Shown here: positions 1 to 11,069 of the stretch, one piece after another
How positions within the stretch are numbered: position 1 is the first letter of the stretch
Layout of the letters: every line of letters starts with the position of its first letter
Assembly: GCA_034687125.1 (NCBI GenBank)
Contig: JAQGBZ010000123.1
Location: forward strand, 62,001-126,000
Reading direction: 5' to 3'
Origin: Neelides folsomi
Lineage: Eukaryota; Arthropoda; Collembola; Neelipleona; Neelidae
Length of the DNA: 64,000 nt
Made by a program: the position numbers and the translations under genes
The notes under the pieces: model-generated
Told to the model about the DNA's origin: nothing
Database searches by the model: none
The model's input: the letters and a program-made list of their open reading frames with translations, nothing else

Positions 1-2691
1 CTGTAGGATAGGAATATTTAGGAAGGAAGTTGACGAGTGGAGATTTACCGTCTTATGGAGAGAGAGAAAGAGGGGAAGGGGAAATAGCCTTTACAGCAAC
101 TTCTCATCACTTATTCCTTGTCTAATGTTCCCCTTCAATCGGGATTCATTCATAACGGCGGTCCTAAGGAGGGATTTGGCCCAAACTCCCAATCCCAATA
201 CACATGGCACATCTCTTTAGCCTTTTAACTTGAGGAGACTCATCGTAAGACTCATCCCAATCCACGAGGACAAAGCTGCAGTTCTCCACCCATTCCCCTC
301 CTTTTAGCCATTCTAGGGAACGGCGATCTCGACGGATCTCAAGTCAATGATGAAGAAAACTTGGGCTCATCGGCCCAGCATTGTCATTTCCCCTTCGGCC
401 TCACCCATTATGCATTATTCACACGATTTAAACAGATGCGGGATGCAATTGGGAAAATCCTCATAGAGTTGCTTCAATGCTTCCTATATAATATATTTAG
501 ATATAATTACAATATGTACAGTATATCTAGGTAGATATCGGTATATAATATATGGTATATTGCTAGCATTTGTATGGGTTGGTATTTGGTATTTCTCTAT
601 TTGTGAGTTTATCAAAGATGATATTAAGATGATATTAAGATAAAAATGAATTATTGGTGGGTAATGGAACTAAATTTCTAAATTTATTTTATGACCGATC
701 CCCTTCAATAAACCTAGAGCGAGTGCTAAAGACACCCGCCGCACATCAATTCAATAATCCTTATCTTCCTGCTTGTTTTCCTAATATTGAAACGACGAAG
801 CTCATCTTTCCCTCCCAATGCCAAATGTTTATGCATACAAATGGGATGCAGAAGACCATTTATTTCCCTCGTTCCGGAAGTACAACTATGCATCAATGCA
901 TATTTGCAACAGTGGCACTATCCATAAACATACGTGCATATGCGTTCGTGTGTAAATATATATTCACTTACTCACAGTCAGTCAGTATTTACTACATTTA
1001 CTGGTGATATTTCTTAACTAATGTTAGAATCCTGTAATGTTCCGCCGATATTGCACTTTATGCCACTATGTAAATATAAACACACACCTACGCTTTGAAT
1101 ATACTGAATATATGCACATCAGTAACTGAGAAATCGTATCTGAGAAAAATCATATCCGTGTGTGAAAGAGCATATAATATTATTCTAAGAACTGAACTGA
1201 ACCTGCAATGTAATTTTTCTATTTAAATAATGTATGTAGTTATATGTGGAAAAATTGCAGGCTGACAACTCCTGACATTTATCATGATATTCATGATTCA
1301 GTTGGGGGCGAATTTGTGAAGTCTAAAGAACATTTTTGAGACGTATTTTTGAGGGATAGACCCAGAAATGCAATTTTGCTCGTCTTCATTTAAAAACCAC
1401 GTTGAGACGTTGAGTTTAAGAGTTGAGAGACGATGAAGGAAGCATGTAATGTAAAGGAGCTTAATTCCTCTCGACTCTCTTGATGAATATAGATGAGGGA
1501 GAAGTTTGGAAGGAAAACCTCAATTCCCTATTTTGCATAAAAAATGAGCTCACTTCATTCCATTAGAGATCGGGAGGAGGGCGGAGAATAAATTCCTCTC
1601 AAAAATTAAAATAGTGAAAAACTCGATATCATACTCGTGATGTTTTGGCGTGAGAAACAAGTGAATAATTCATTATGAGAAATATTCCTTCCGAAATGTT
1701 TCTAAATACGATTCCGCTATTTTATGCATCGTTCACATTGTTCACGATATCCAAGATTGATATAATATATCATGTTCACAATGAATTAAACATGTTCAAA
1801 ACTCAATTTGTGTTACAAATAATTTAATTTATATCAGGTGGAAATCTGCTAACTATAGAAATAATTTTTCACGAACACAATTATAATATTTAAAAGTAAG
1901 AAATTTCAGTAAAGAAATAATAAACAGAGAAAGATTTTTTTGAACTACTTTGACTAAAATTTTTGACTTGCATGATGAGCATTTTGTTAAAATAATTACC
2001 AAATGTTAAACTAAAATTAAAATTAACACGAAAATGAGTTAACAATTTAAATAAATTATTTTTTAGTCGGCCTTTTTTGTTAATGCAATCAGGACTTAAT
2101 GCATGTCAGAGGAGTTCTTTGGGAGTTTGCGAAATAACTTTCGTGCGAGAGAAGTCAAATCCTTCAAAATCTTCTCCACGACATTATTAAATACCCACGG
2201 TCTGATTATTAGCTTAAATGGCGCTTAAATGATAGTTAATTGACTTCAAACGACGTTTCTCATCCTTCAACAATTCAAACCAACTCAAGGGAGTCAAAGC
2301 ACGAAATGGTAAACATTCCACAAACTTTTCAATTCTGTCCAACATTTAACTAAATTAAACTAATCGACATTATAATAATAAAAACAAATGGAGTTATTAT
2401 TTAACTCTATTGTTCAAACTCTATTCAAACCCAGTCATATTAAGCCATTTAAATAAAATCACAATGTGTAAAATCTCAGAAAATGAAAATGTGAGAAAAT
2501 GAAAATGAGAAAACGAAACAAAAGAAATCGTGATTTCGAGAAATAATTATAAAATGATAGTAAATTGGCTTGATTTGTTCTAATAATGTCATTTATGTTG
2601 AGTTTAACTATGTTGGGTTATATTGAAGTTAATAAAAGTAGTTGTATGTTTAATTATTAAGCGAATTAAAGAAGATTGTTAAAATACTCAC
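1..2691. other. Non-coding, AT-rich region
   Basis: No gene can be supported here. Open frames are short and have no recognisable domain. A minus-strand stretch near 175-350 stays open for about 48 codons between TGA and TAG, but it lacks convincing splice signals and family similarity. The rest is AT-rich sequence with scattered short direct repeats. It may be intron or intergenic sequence belonging to a gene that continues to the left. Confidence 0.5.
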
Positions 2692-2794
2692 GAGGAAGTT
2701 CCTTGTTGTTTTGATGAGGGACGAAGAGCAACTGAATGGCTCTTTCGCCTCTTCGGATCTCTTCGACCGTCACGAGGTTTCCAAGAACCAACAT
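2692..2794 (-). CDS. Possible first coding exon of an unidentified minus-strand gene
   Basis: On the minus strand an ATG at 2794 opens a frame of 34 codons plus one base that runs to a good donor (GTGAGT, 2691-2686). The frame is open for only about 13 codons upstream, and the local base composition is richer in GC than the flanks, like the real exons here. The peptide contains the run EEIRRGERAIQ and a hydrophobic LLFVP. I recognise no family. A downstream partner exon was not identified between 1 and 2685, so it would need a long intron leaving the window. It could also be chance. Low confidence. Confidence 0.25.
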
Positions 2795-3165
2795 GCGCTC
2801 AACGCTCTTCAACTTCAATTCCAAGTCCAACGTTTAATTTAATGCTTCCACTAATTAATTAATGTTTATTAAAGTTAATTAAAGTTAAATTAAACTATTA
2901 AATAAGCTTTTTCCAAAGTTCCATTTAGGAAATTTCAAAATGTTTAAACGCCAATTAAACACTTTGTATTAACTTAATATATAAACTAATGAGAACATTA
3001 AAATATAGGTTTTAGGTTTTCTTTGTGTGTGTCTAATGTGAAGTAACGTTTGTGAGTAATAAATAATAAAATAAAACAAGTCTTGTAAGAAGAAAAATAA
3101 GAATTTTTATTTCACAATTTCAGGTTGGAATATATAATTTGGTTAAATTAATAATTTTAGTAATT

Positions 3166-4703
3166 TTAGTGGAAAAACAACTCATTTGGTCGTATTTTTG
3201 ACCATTGTACACTCTTTTTCCAAACTTGTTCTGCTTTATCCATATTAGCTCCCAGACTTGAAGTGTTCGTTTTCTAATGTAGGTAAATGTAAAGAGAGAT
3301 CATGTTAATTATTTCATCTCTAATTTTTATGATTTTTATTCGATTTTAACAAAGATTTTATAAAAGATTTATATGAATTTCTTACTTTGCAATCTGAATA
3401 GTAATGTCCGCTTTCACCTCTAACTTTATTTGATGCACATAAATGAATGATTGTTTGAGCTCCTTCCAAAGGTGTCTATAAACATTAAAAATATACAATA
3501 TTAGTAAATATAATTAATCTATTATAAGATGTTATATTTTAACTGTGTACAACCATATTATGTATCTTATCATGTTATCATATATCGTAGATGCTGAATG
3601 TGTATTGGATATACGATAAATATTTGTACTTTTATGTGAAAATTGATGATATTGTACAACATCCTATAAAAAGTATTCCGCTTCAAATCATTGTAAAATT
3701 TAGATCTAACGCCTCCAGGATTCAATGCATTGACAGTCACAGGAATGTTGGCCAATTTCAGTTTTCTATTGAATTCTCTCATGAAGAGAATATTAAGAAG
3801 TTTGGATTTCGCATAAACCAATTTCGGTTCCCAAACTTTCTCCGAATTTAAATTATCAACATCAAGAGATAACGTCCATGTATGAGCAACTGACGCAATA
3901 ACGACAATTCGACCATTTTCGCTTTTCTTCAATCTTTCTGTAATAAAATGATCAATCTTGATTAAAATCAATATTAAATTAAAGTACATGTTTTTGATGA
4001 TCATGATCAATTTTCTTAATCAAAAATTAAATAAATAATTATGATTTTAAATCTAGACCAAGTAAGATGTTTGTAAGGAGAAAATGTCCAAGATGATTTG
4101 TAGCAAAATGAGTTTCGAATCCTTCGCCGTTCTTTCTATTTTCTCTCACAGCAATCCCAGCATTGTTGACGAGAAGGTCAAGACGAGATTCACGCTGTTT
4201 AAATTCTGAACAAAATTTCCTAACCGATTCCATCAAACTGAGATCCAATTTCATTAAATAAACTTCATGGTTATTTGTTTCCGCTTTAATTCTTTCTATC
4301 CATAAAAGTCATTTAAAATATAAAATCATATTTAACTAATATTAATTCCTCTATGATAATTTAAAAATATGAATTCTTTACTAGCTGCTTCTTCTCCCTC
4401 TTTCATATTAATATCAGCCATGTAAATTTTTCCTCCTCTAAATGCTAATTCTCTTGCAGTTTCATATCCCAATCCTATTTAATTGCAAAATTAAAGGTAA
4501 ACATTTAGTAAAGAAATTTTTGTTTTGGAGAATTTCGCATGAATGCGAATTCGCATATTACCTGTACCAGCCCCAGTAATTATCACAACTTGTCCATCAA
4601 TTCTATGATCGCAGTTACATTTGCCAGTGTATAATTTCCAATATACTTTTAAAAGTAGGTAAATAACAATGAGCGAACTTAAAAAATATAAAAAGGCGCA
4701 CAT
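3166..4703 (-). CDS. Short-chain dehydrogenase, retinol dehydrogenase 11-14 type
   Basis: Six exons: 4703-4562, 4474-4382, 4295-4059, 3937-3630, 3475-3386, 3273-3166, giving 325 residues. A hydrophobic N-terminal anchor (residues about 4-19) suggests membrane attachment. The Rossmann cofactor loop TGAGTGLG starts at residue 43, NNAG is at 122-125, a catalytic-type Ser is at 173, and the active-site YAKSK gives Tyr199/Lys203. A PGGVRSKF segment and a C-terminal TPLEGAQT block are typical of the RDH11/12/13/14 branch, which reduces or oxidises retinoids and related lipids with NADP(H) at ER or mitochondrial membranes. All catalytic residues are present, so it should be active. The exact orthologue and substrate are not resolved. 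The exon 3 donor is weak (GTCTAG) but the frame across it is good. Confidence 0.9.
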
Positions 4704-5797
4704 CTTGAGAGTGTCACCGTTTCATGTCAATAAAACAAAGTAATTTGAATGACTTTGCTTCTGTCATGATTCGTAATGTTCAAGAGTAGGGAGGAAAAAT
4801 ACGAAGAACCATTATCAATTTATATCATTATTATAAAATAACCATAAATATGATAAGAAATAAACATTGCGCAAAATTTACTTAACCACTTCAGTTACAC
4901 AAATCAATGTACTGTATGAATCTAATAATATAAGTTTTTATCAGTTTTGCTTATAAAACCTGATTAATTCTAATAGTTTAACAAATATGTCATTCGATAT
5001 TTCTTATACAATGGGATGAATTTAAAATTAAACAATTAAAGTGAAATATACGAATGAAAATAAATTATGAAACCAAATTCTCAATATATTGTTTATTTAT
5101 TAATTATTTACGAATAATGAACACATCAAGCGAAACACGATACCAAAAATTATTTAACTCACACACCAATAACTATTTACGTATTTAGCCCTTAAAACTA
5201 TTTATTTAATTGCTAACAATTTGCAAAATATTCGATTATAATCTTCGATTTTAAAACATTATTGCTATTCGTTCATGGTATCTTTTCGCAGCTTTCATTT
5301 ATCTTTCACCAAATTTTCCAAAATAATGAACTATTACATTTACTAATAAAATACAGTTATAATTTGTTAGATTATACATGTAGCTTTTGAATCAATTATT
5401 AGAAAGACATTTTTCAACATAATTTATTTTTCTAATTAAGTAATATTTTTGTGACGTTTAATTCTAAAATTCTAATTATAAAAAACTTACTTTTGAAAAA
5501 TTCGTTTCAAGAAATCTCTACTTTTTCGTTAAAATGAAAAAATAGCAAATATTTAGAAATGCAATAACCATTGAATGAGATAATGTAATAAAGTAGATTG
5601 AAATAAGATTGATCAAGATGAGATTGAGTACTAAATAGTAAAGCTTCATATTTTCTATATTGAAAGTAAATAAAGAAAATCTATACGATTTTCCTATGAT
5701 AAACAATTCAATTGTGTAAAATTAAATATAAAATTACAAACAAAACCTTAAATGAGCCCAAACGTCCGAAGATTATAAAAATAATAATAACATTGAA
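4704..5797. other. Intergenic region, nothing recognised
   Basis: This is the AT-rich spacer between the 5' end of the dehydrogenase gene and the 3' end of the SOCS-like gene, both on the minus strand. It should hold the dehydrogenase promoter and the SOCS-like 3' UTR. No coding frame, RNA gene or repeat was recognised. Confidence 0.5.
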
Positions 5798-7648
5798 TTA
5801 TTTTTCTTCAACTTCTGCATTTTTTTGAGTTTCGAAATAATAATGCGGAGTGCTGAGGTATTCCAAAAGCGGTTTGGGTAAATTCAAATCCTCCAATTTG
5901 TCTCTTCGAACACATTTTAAAATAACAAACCTAAAAAATACAAAATTTTATTCAGTGACCATTTATTTCAAAATTTAATATTTTTGAAAAAAATTCTTTA
6001 TAATTAATAATAATAGCAAATAATCATTATAAACTTACCGAGTCATATGTTGTAAAGATCTTGGATGTCTAAATCGGCTATACGGATGCAATAGCTGAAC
6101 TCTCATTGGGCCAAGTGAAGGGCGACGATGAAGAAAGAAAAGGTACCGGCCCGATCTTGAATGCGCTACAGCTTTTTCAATAAAATCGACAATCGTCGAA
6201 GACTTAAACCGTGTCAATGGCCCAAAACTAAAATTTCCCTAAATACAAAATTCAACCATTAATTTCTTTTGCTCATTTCAATGCTCTCACTGTACTATAC
6301 TATACTTATGCACTATACACTATACACTATATACTATACACTATATATTTAAACTTAAGTTCAAATACAATATATAATTAATATAAAAAATAAAAATATT
6401 TGCATTTATTTGAAAAAAAGAATATAATTTCAAACCTGATCGTGCTCAATTCGAACATGACGGACAAGTCCATTTAGTTTAAAAGTAAGAGAGAAAATAT
6501 AGCGAGGATCGCTGCTGTCTCTGACAATGAAAGAACCATCCAATTCACCACGTAAAAGATCTTCGGCTCCTTCGCTCGACAAAGGACCCCAATACCAACC
6601 GAACTAAAATAAAAATAATTTTAATTAAAACCACATTTATGAAAAACCATTCAAAAACAATAAAAATCATCAAGATTAAAACTATTATAACAAATTATTG
6701 TTTAGTTTAATGATGGTGCAATTCTTACATCTTTGACTTTTTCGATGCTTGCTGAAAAGTCATGAGGTTCAAGTGGAGTAAAAGATGTTTCTTCTCCATC
6801 ACCATCATCTTCATCTTTAAAGGAGTTTGATGGGGATGGCAAATTTGGCAAGGCACGGGCACTATATGTAACGATTTGATCTTTGACACTTTCATTCTCT
6901 TCACATCTACCAGTAAAAAATTTATTATTGTTCAGAAATTAGTGATTAAAGATATTTAAGATTTTAAAAATTGAAAAAAATTGTAAAATAATTTAAACAC
7001 ACCATACAAAATATATTATTATTATATTAATTAAACTTACACTTCAGTCAAAGTTGGGTTAGATAAAGACGATTGTCCTTTCTTTTTCCTGAACAAATTA
7101 AGTATAGAATTGGAAAATGATGGTTTCCTTAATTCTTCTTTATCCTCATTAGCACTATTTTGTCTTTCTTCTGGACATCCCAAATCCCTTCCCACTTTCT
7201 TCCCATTTTCATGACAAAACTTTCGATGAAATAAGCTCTTTTCATTCTTTTTGTGACTTGACTCATTTCCTCTTCCGCGACTTAAATCCCATCGGATTCG
7301 ACAGTTGTGTAATGCCAATGACAGCGGGCAAAAGTTTCTTTCACCAGGCCAAGAAGAAAAAAGCAATCTGCTTGGATTTCCATGTTGGGTCGCAGGGTCG
7401 GACAATGAAGTCTGAGATGAATTTTTGTCTGAAAATGTTTCGGTCTCTTCACTCTTGGAAGGTTCACTGGGTGATGTTTGTGGTTCAATAGGTAAGTTTT
7501 CTTTCGCCGATTTATTTCCTGGAGAAGTTCGCCTCGAGCGGCTCTTTGGTATTGGTAAATTATCAAGAGGAAGAGAATAAATATCACAATGGTAAGGAAC
7601 TGAATAACAGACTCCTTTGCCCAACTCTACCGATGAAGTCCTATTCAT
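5798..7648 (-). CDS. SOCS7: Suppressor of cytokine signalling, SOCS6/7 class (SH2 + SOCS box)
   Basis: Five exons from the ATG at 7648: 7648-7041, 6906-6729, 6603-6436, 6238-6039, 5930-5798, giving 428 residues. The N-terminal ~250 residues are low-complexity, rich in Ser, Lys and Arg. The SH2 domain starts at FGWYWGP (residue 263) and carries FIVRDSSD, whose Arg290 is the phosphotyrosine-binding residue. The end shows the SOCS box pattern SRFRHPRSLQHMTRFVI followed by LNLPKPLLEYL. SOCS proteins bind phosphotyrosine partners through SH2 and recruit Elongin B/C-Cullin5 ubiquitin ligase through the box. WYWGP and the VQLLHPYSRF segment fit the SOCS6/SOCS7 branch (Drosophila Socs16D) better than CISH/SOCS1-3. 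The start could lie further upstream: the frame can be continued into exons at 7662-7723 and 8237-7956. Confidence 0.88.
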
Positions 7649-7955
7649 TTTTAATTGATATTCTTCAAATCAAAACGACTATCTCTTCAAACAACCCAAA
7701 TTGAGAAAAATATTTAAGGTACTTGCTCTCGATATTTCGTTGTCTTTAGTATAATGCGGTTCTGCGGTTCTAATATTTCGATTTTTTCGTTATCTGAAAT
7801 GTATAAGAATTATGTTAAACCATATTGGAATTATCTTAATTATTAATTAACCATACACCAATATTGTGTTTTTAAATATTTTATATTAATTCTAAGATAA
7901 TTTTAAATATATAAAATAATATTAAAAAATATTTGGGAATTGTGAATTTATTTTA

Positions 7956-8237
7956 CCTTCTGGGTTTGCCAGTTTTGGGATCAACAAAATCAGCAACGAG
8001 GAGAAGAGCCTCGTTGAGGATCGACGATGAGAATTGTTGTGCAAATGAAGCAATTGATTCTCGTTTCCCTTCAATTGTTACAACGTCTCCGAAAGTGTGC
8101 GGAGGAGCGAGGGGCGAAGGCGTAAGATCCCGGAACGACGCTGGTGGTGGAACTGGGACCGATGGTGATGGCGAGTCTTGGAACTCGGGTGGAGGTGAAA
8201 TCGCTACCAACTCATTCCGATCTTCTCCCTTTCTCAT
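7956..8237 (-). CDS. Possible upstream coding exon of the SOCS-like gene, with AKAP-like helix
   Basis: A 94-codon ATG frame on the minus strand ends at a GTAAAA donor (7955). It encodes a Pro/Ser-rich stretch followed by an amphipathic segment, FAQQFSSSILNEALLLVAD, near residues 67-85. The hydrophobic spacing resembles the RII-binding helix of A-kinase anchoring proteins. It can be joined in frame to 7769-7723 and then to an extended SOCS exon starting at 7662, but the 7769 acceptor lacks a pyrimidine tract. The better-looking acceptor at 7798 breaks the frame. Strong coding character is visible (the opposite strand is also open, a shadow). It may be the true N-terminus of the SOCS7-like protein, an alternative first exon, or a separate small gene. 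Confidence 0.45.
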
Positions 8238-8856
8238 TATCTCGCATTTGAAGGTCGATTTCCAAAAAAATTTTCTTTACACTATAATAATAAAATGAAC
8301 AAACAATTAAAATAACAAATATATAATAATCTTCAATAATCTTAAATTCTTATTCCAAATTCTTAAACTAATAAACACAATTCAATACGGATCCCCTGAT
8401 CCGCAATGTTGTAATTTAAAAGTAGATTAAATTAAAATTAAAATTATAGCTCACATGTTTAAACAAAGTTGGTGATCCTTCGTAATGGAGAAGTTGTTCA
8501 ATATAAAAATAAAGGGAAATATTTAATTTTATTTAATTTAATTAAATAGGAATTGAAGTTGAAGAGATTTTTGGCGAGGGAAAGTGATGTGAAATTTTTG
8601 CAAATGGTTAATGCAATACAATGTGTATAAAAGTATATCCTGTATATCTTATATGCGATCACTTCCTCCTTCGTTTCTACCTCCATCTAGCGAGAATTTG
8701 AGAAGAAATATGGCAAATGCGCCTCAGCAGTTGCCCTGCGCTCTCACAACCAGCCAGACACTCGGGCCGGACAGGCACGAGACGAAGCTCCTGAAGAACT
8801 TCTGTGACAAAGGCGCTTCCGCTCGGCTAGCGGTCGCTTAAACACCCCCCGGGAGG
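8238..8856. promoter_or_regulatory. Putative divergent promoter region, SOCS-like gene / RPL41
   Basis: This spacer separates the minus-strand exon ending at 8237 from the RPL41 start codon. Its left half is AT-rich. From about 8650 it becomes GC- and pyrimidine-rich (TTCCTCCTTCGTTTCTACC and similar), as expected near the start of a ribosomal-protein transcript with a pyrimidine-rich 5' end. The transcription start cannot be fixed by reading alone. No TATA box was assigned. Confidence 0.35.
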
Positions 8857-9310
8857 ATGAGAGATAAGGTACGTCAACTGAGATCCATTTTTAGCAAAAA
8901 TCCTTAAAGATTTACCCGGATTTGGCAAATCTGGCCGACCATGCGGGAAGCCGAATGAGAAAATGGCGCATTCCTATACTTATAACATTAGACCATTTTC
9001 CATTCTCACAGTCGGCAACTTCGGCATTTGTTCTATTTAACTTTTACAGAGTTTAAAAACTTTAAATACTAATTCCAACTATGAGACAAGATCAATTGGG
9101 TGCCTATTTGGCCAATGGATTACGATAATTACGAATTTTTTGCAATTTTGGCGATTTTAGCATTTTTGTACGGTTAGGATCAGGAGTAGGGATTATGGTG
9201 ATTTGGCGCATTTATTCATACTAATTGATTGGTTCTTTTTGTAGTGGAGGAAGAAACGTATGCGTCGTCTGAAGCGGAAGAGGAGGAAGATGAGGGCGAG
9301 GTCTAAGTAA
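8857..9310 (+). CDS. RPL41: Ribosomal protein eL41 (RPL41), 25 residues
   Basis: Two coding exons: 8857-8868 (ATG plus three codons, then GTACGT donor) and 9245-9310 (after a TTTTTGTAG acceptor), ending in TAA. The product is 25 residues, the usual family length. It starts MRDKWRKKRMRRLKRK and consists almost wholly of Arg, Lys and Met. eL41 is a short helix of the large ribosomal subunit that lies at the inter-subunit bridge. The 376-bp intron after codon 4 hides the gene from ordinary open-frame searches. A polyadenylation signal lies at 9458-9463. The gene runs tail-to-tail towards Rab5. The match to the near-invariant family sequence makes this call very safe. Confidence 0.96.
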
Positions 9311-9457
9311 ACTCCCGGCCGGATCTCCCTTACTAAAACCGACTCGGTCTCCATTCCCCCTGTGACCCATCGGCCCGGACAAAGATTTTGATACGTGGAA
9401 AATTTCCTGCCCAACTCTACACTTCAAGGATGATGCAGACGACTCAGCTTATTTCCA

Positions 9458-9463
9458 AATAAA
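9458..9463 (+). terminator. Polyadenylation signal of RPL41 (AATAAA)
   Basis: AATAAA lies 148 bp beyond the RPL41 stop codon. A TTTATT (the same signal on the minus strand) at 9513-9518 could serve the converging Rab5 gene, so the two 3' ends may lie within about 60 bp of each other. Confidence 0.5.
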
Positions 9464-9685
9464 ATCAAGAGTGGAGTTCGATGGGATCCAAAAAGACAAA
9501 AATTGTTGTTCATTTATTCTTTCATTAAATCATCAGCATCATAAAGTAGTTGTGGAATACATGCAGTCTCTTAACTTAAATGTACATAAAGATGTGGAGG
9601 AGGAAACATTTTGAAGAAGCCGAGGGGGGGACAAAGTGTTAGATGTTTTGGCCTATTCTAAATTGAAAAAGACAATTTCCGCTGG

Positions 9686-11069
9686 CTATTTACAACAGTT
9701 AGGAGTTGATCTTGGGGTTTCGTCCGCTTCGCCTGTTATCCGTCTCCCAGCGGCAGCCGCTGCTCCTCCCGTCTCGCCCTTAGGTAATTTCTTGGCTGGA
9801 ATTGAAGAAATTAAAATTTATTTAACATCGTGATTCATAAATGAATAATTTAATAAACTTATTATAAATTATTGAAATACATTATACTTTTTCAATAGAC
9901 ATTTTTCTATGTTGAAAAAGCATGTAACTAATATTCGAACATTCAAGCAAAAAGTTTCAATTGGTAAAGATGCAATTTGAATTGTAAACATTTAGTTCAT
10001 TGTGATTGTGCATTTGATTTAATATATAATATATTCAGGTTAGGTTGGGTAAAGTTTGTTATCAAAATGTTATATTATACTGGTTGTGGTTGTGGGTTAA
10101 TTATTTTAAAATTAAAGTTTATTGTGGTTTAAAAAAGGTTCAATATTGGTGTTTTAGTTTCATTATGAATTCATATAGTCAATTTCCGTTTAGTCGTAAG
10201 GTACGTGAATTTTTTAAATTATTTATAAGTGATTTAGACGAACCTATAGCGAGAAATATGTCGGTCACGTTCATGGCCGTCTTGGCCGAGGTCTCCATAA
10301 AAAGCAGTCCATGTTCATCGGCGTAAGCGAAGGCCTCATCATGGTCGACCATTCGCTTCGCCGATAAATCGCTTTTGTTCCCGGCAAGGGCGATCACAAT
10401 GGATGGAGACGCCTGCCTCTGCAATTCTTTCACCCATGTCTTGGCCCGGGCAAACGTCTCCTGTAAAAACAAACAAAGGTCGTTAAAAATTATCCTGCTC
10501 AACATTTATATTTATTTTATGAGTGATCCTTAAAAGTGCACAGGATATAAAAATATCAGTGATTATTTATTAATCTTTTCGTATCCGGTATTATCGTTTA
10601 TTGACCTGATTGGTAATGTCGTAGACGACAATGGCTGCCTGTGCTCCTCTGTAGTACATGGGGGCGAGGGAATGATATCTTTCTTGACCAGCCGTGTCCC
10701 AGATCTCAAATTTCACCGTCGTGTCATCGAGCATGACTGTCTGGGTTAGGAACGCCGCTGAAAACAAATATTTATACAATATAAATATTTTCCCAATCAT
10801 GTTTGAATCATTAAATGTTTCTTAAATAATAATTAAATATTTCTTAAATAATTCTTATAAAGTTATATAATTTTAATTATTGATTACTCACCTCCAATTG
10901 TACTTTCTTGGTACTCGTGGAATTGTCCCTTAACGAAACGGAGGACTAAGGAGGATTTTCCAACAGCTGACTCTCCAAGGAGGACGAGCTTAAACTGACA
11001 GATTTTGTTCTGTTGTGGGGCTCCGTTACCCCTTGGGGTCCCGCTACTCATCCCGCCTCGACTCGCCAT
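9686..11069 (-). CDS. Rab5: Small GTPase Rab5
   Basis: Four exons: 11069-10892, 10757-10606, 10460-10244, 9795-9686, giving 218 residues. Rab5 controls early-endosome fusion and endocytic sorting at the plasma membrane and early endosome. All GTPase motifs are visible: P-loop GESAVGKS at 32-39, switch I YQESTIGAAF, switch [13 protein letters not shown] starting at residue 79, NKSD at 138-141 and ETSAK. The C-terminus ends NCCK, with the paired cysteines that are geranylgeranylated. The Rab5 signatures [16 protein letters not shown] and [15 protein letters not shown] are intact. Only the linker before the CC motif is divergent (Ala/Gly-rich), as is usual. The start ATG is followed by the typical low-complexity N-terminus. 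Confidence 0.97.

Noticed and set aside
175-350. Minus-strand open stretch of about 48 codons
   Set aside because: Bounded by stops, no recognised family, no convincing acceptor/donor pair; likely chance.
5518-5706. 62-codon hydrophobic minus-strand frame
   Set aside because: Composition is simply that of translated AT-rich DNA (Ile/Leu/Phe/Tyr); no splice sites or family.
7258-7491. Plus-strand frame opposite the SOCS-like first exon
   Set aside because: Antisense shadow of a well-supported coding exon.
9193-9427. Two minus-strand frames over the RPL41 second exon
   Set aside because: They are reverse-strand shadows of the arginine-rich RPL41 codons and its 3' UTR.
9636-9833. Plus-strand 65-codon frame with Ala-rich stretch
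   Set aside because: It is the antisense of the last Rab5 exon (Ala/Gly linker and CC tail), which explains the composition.
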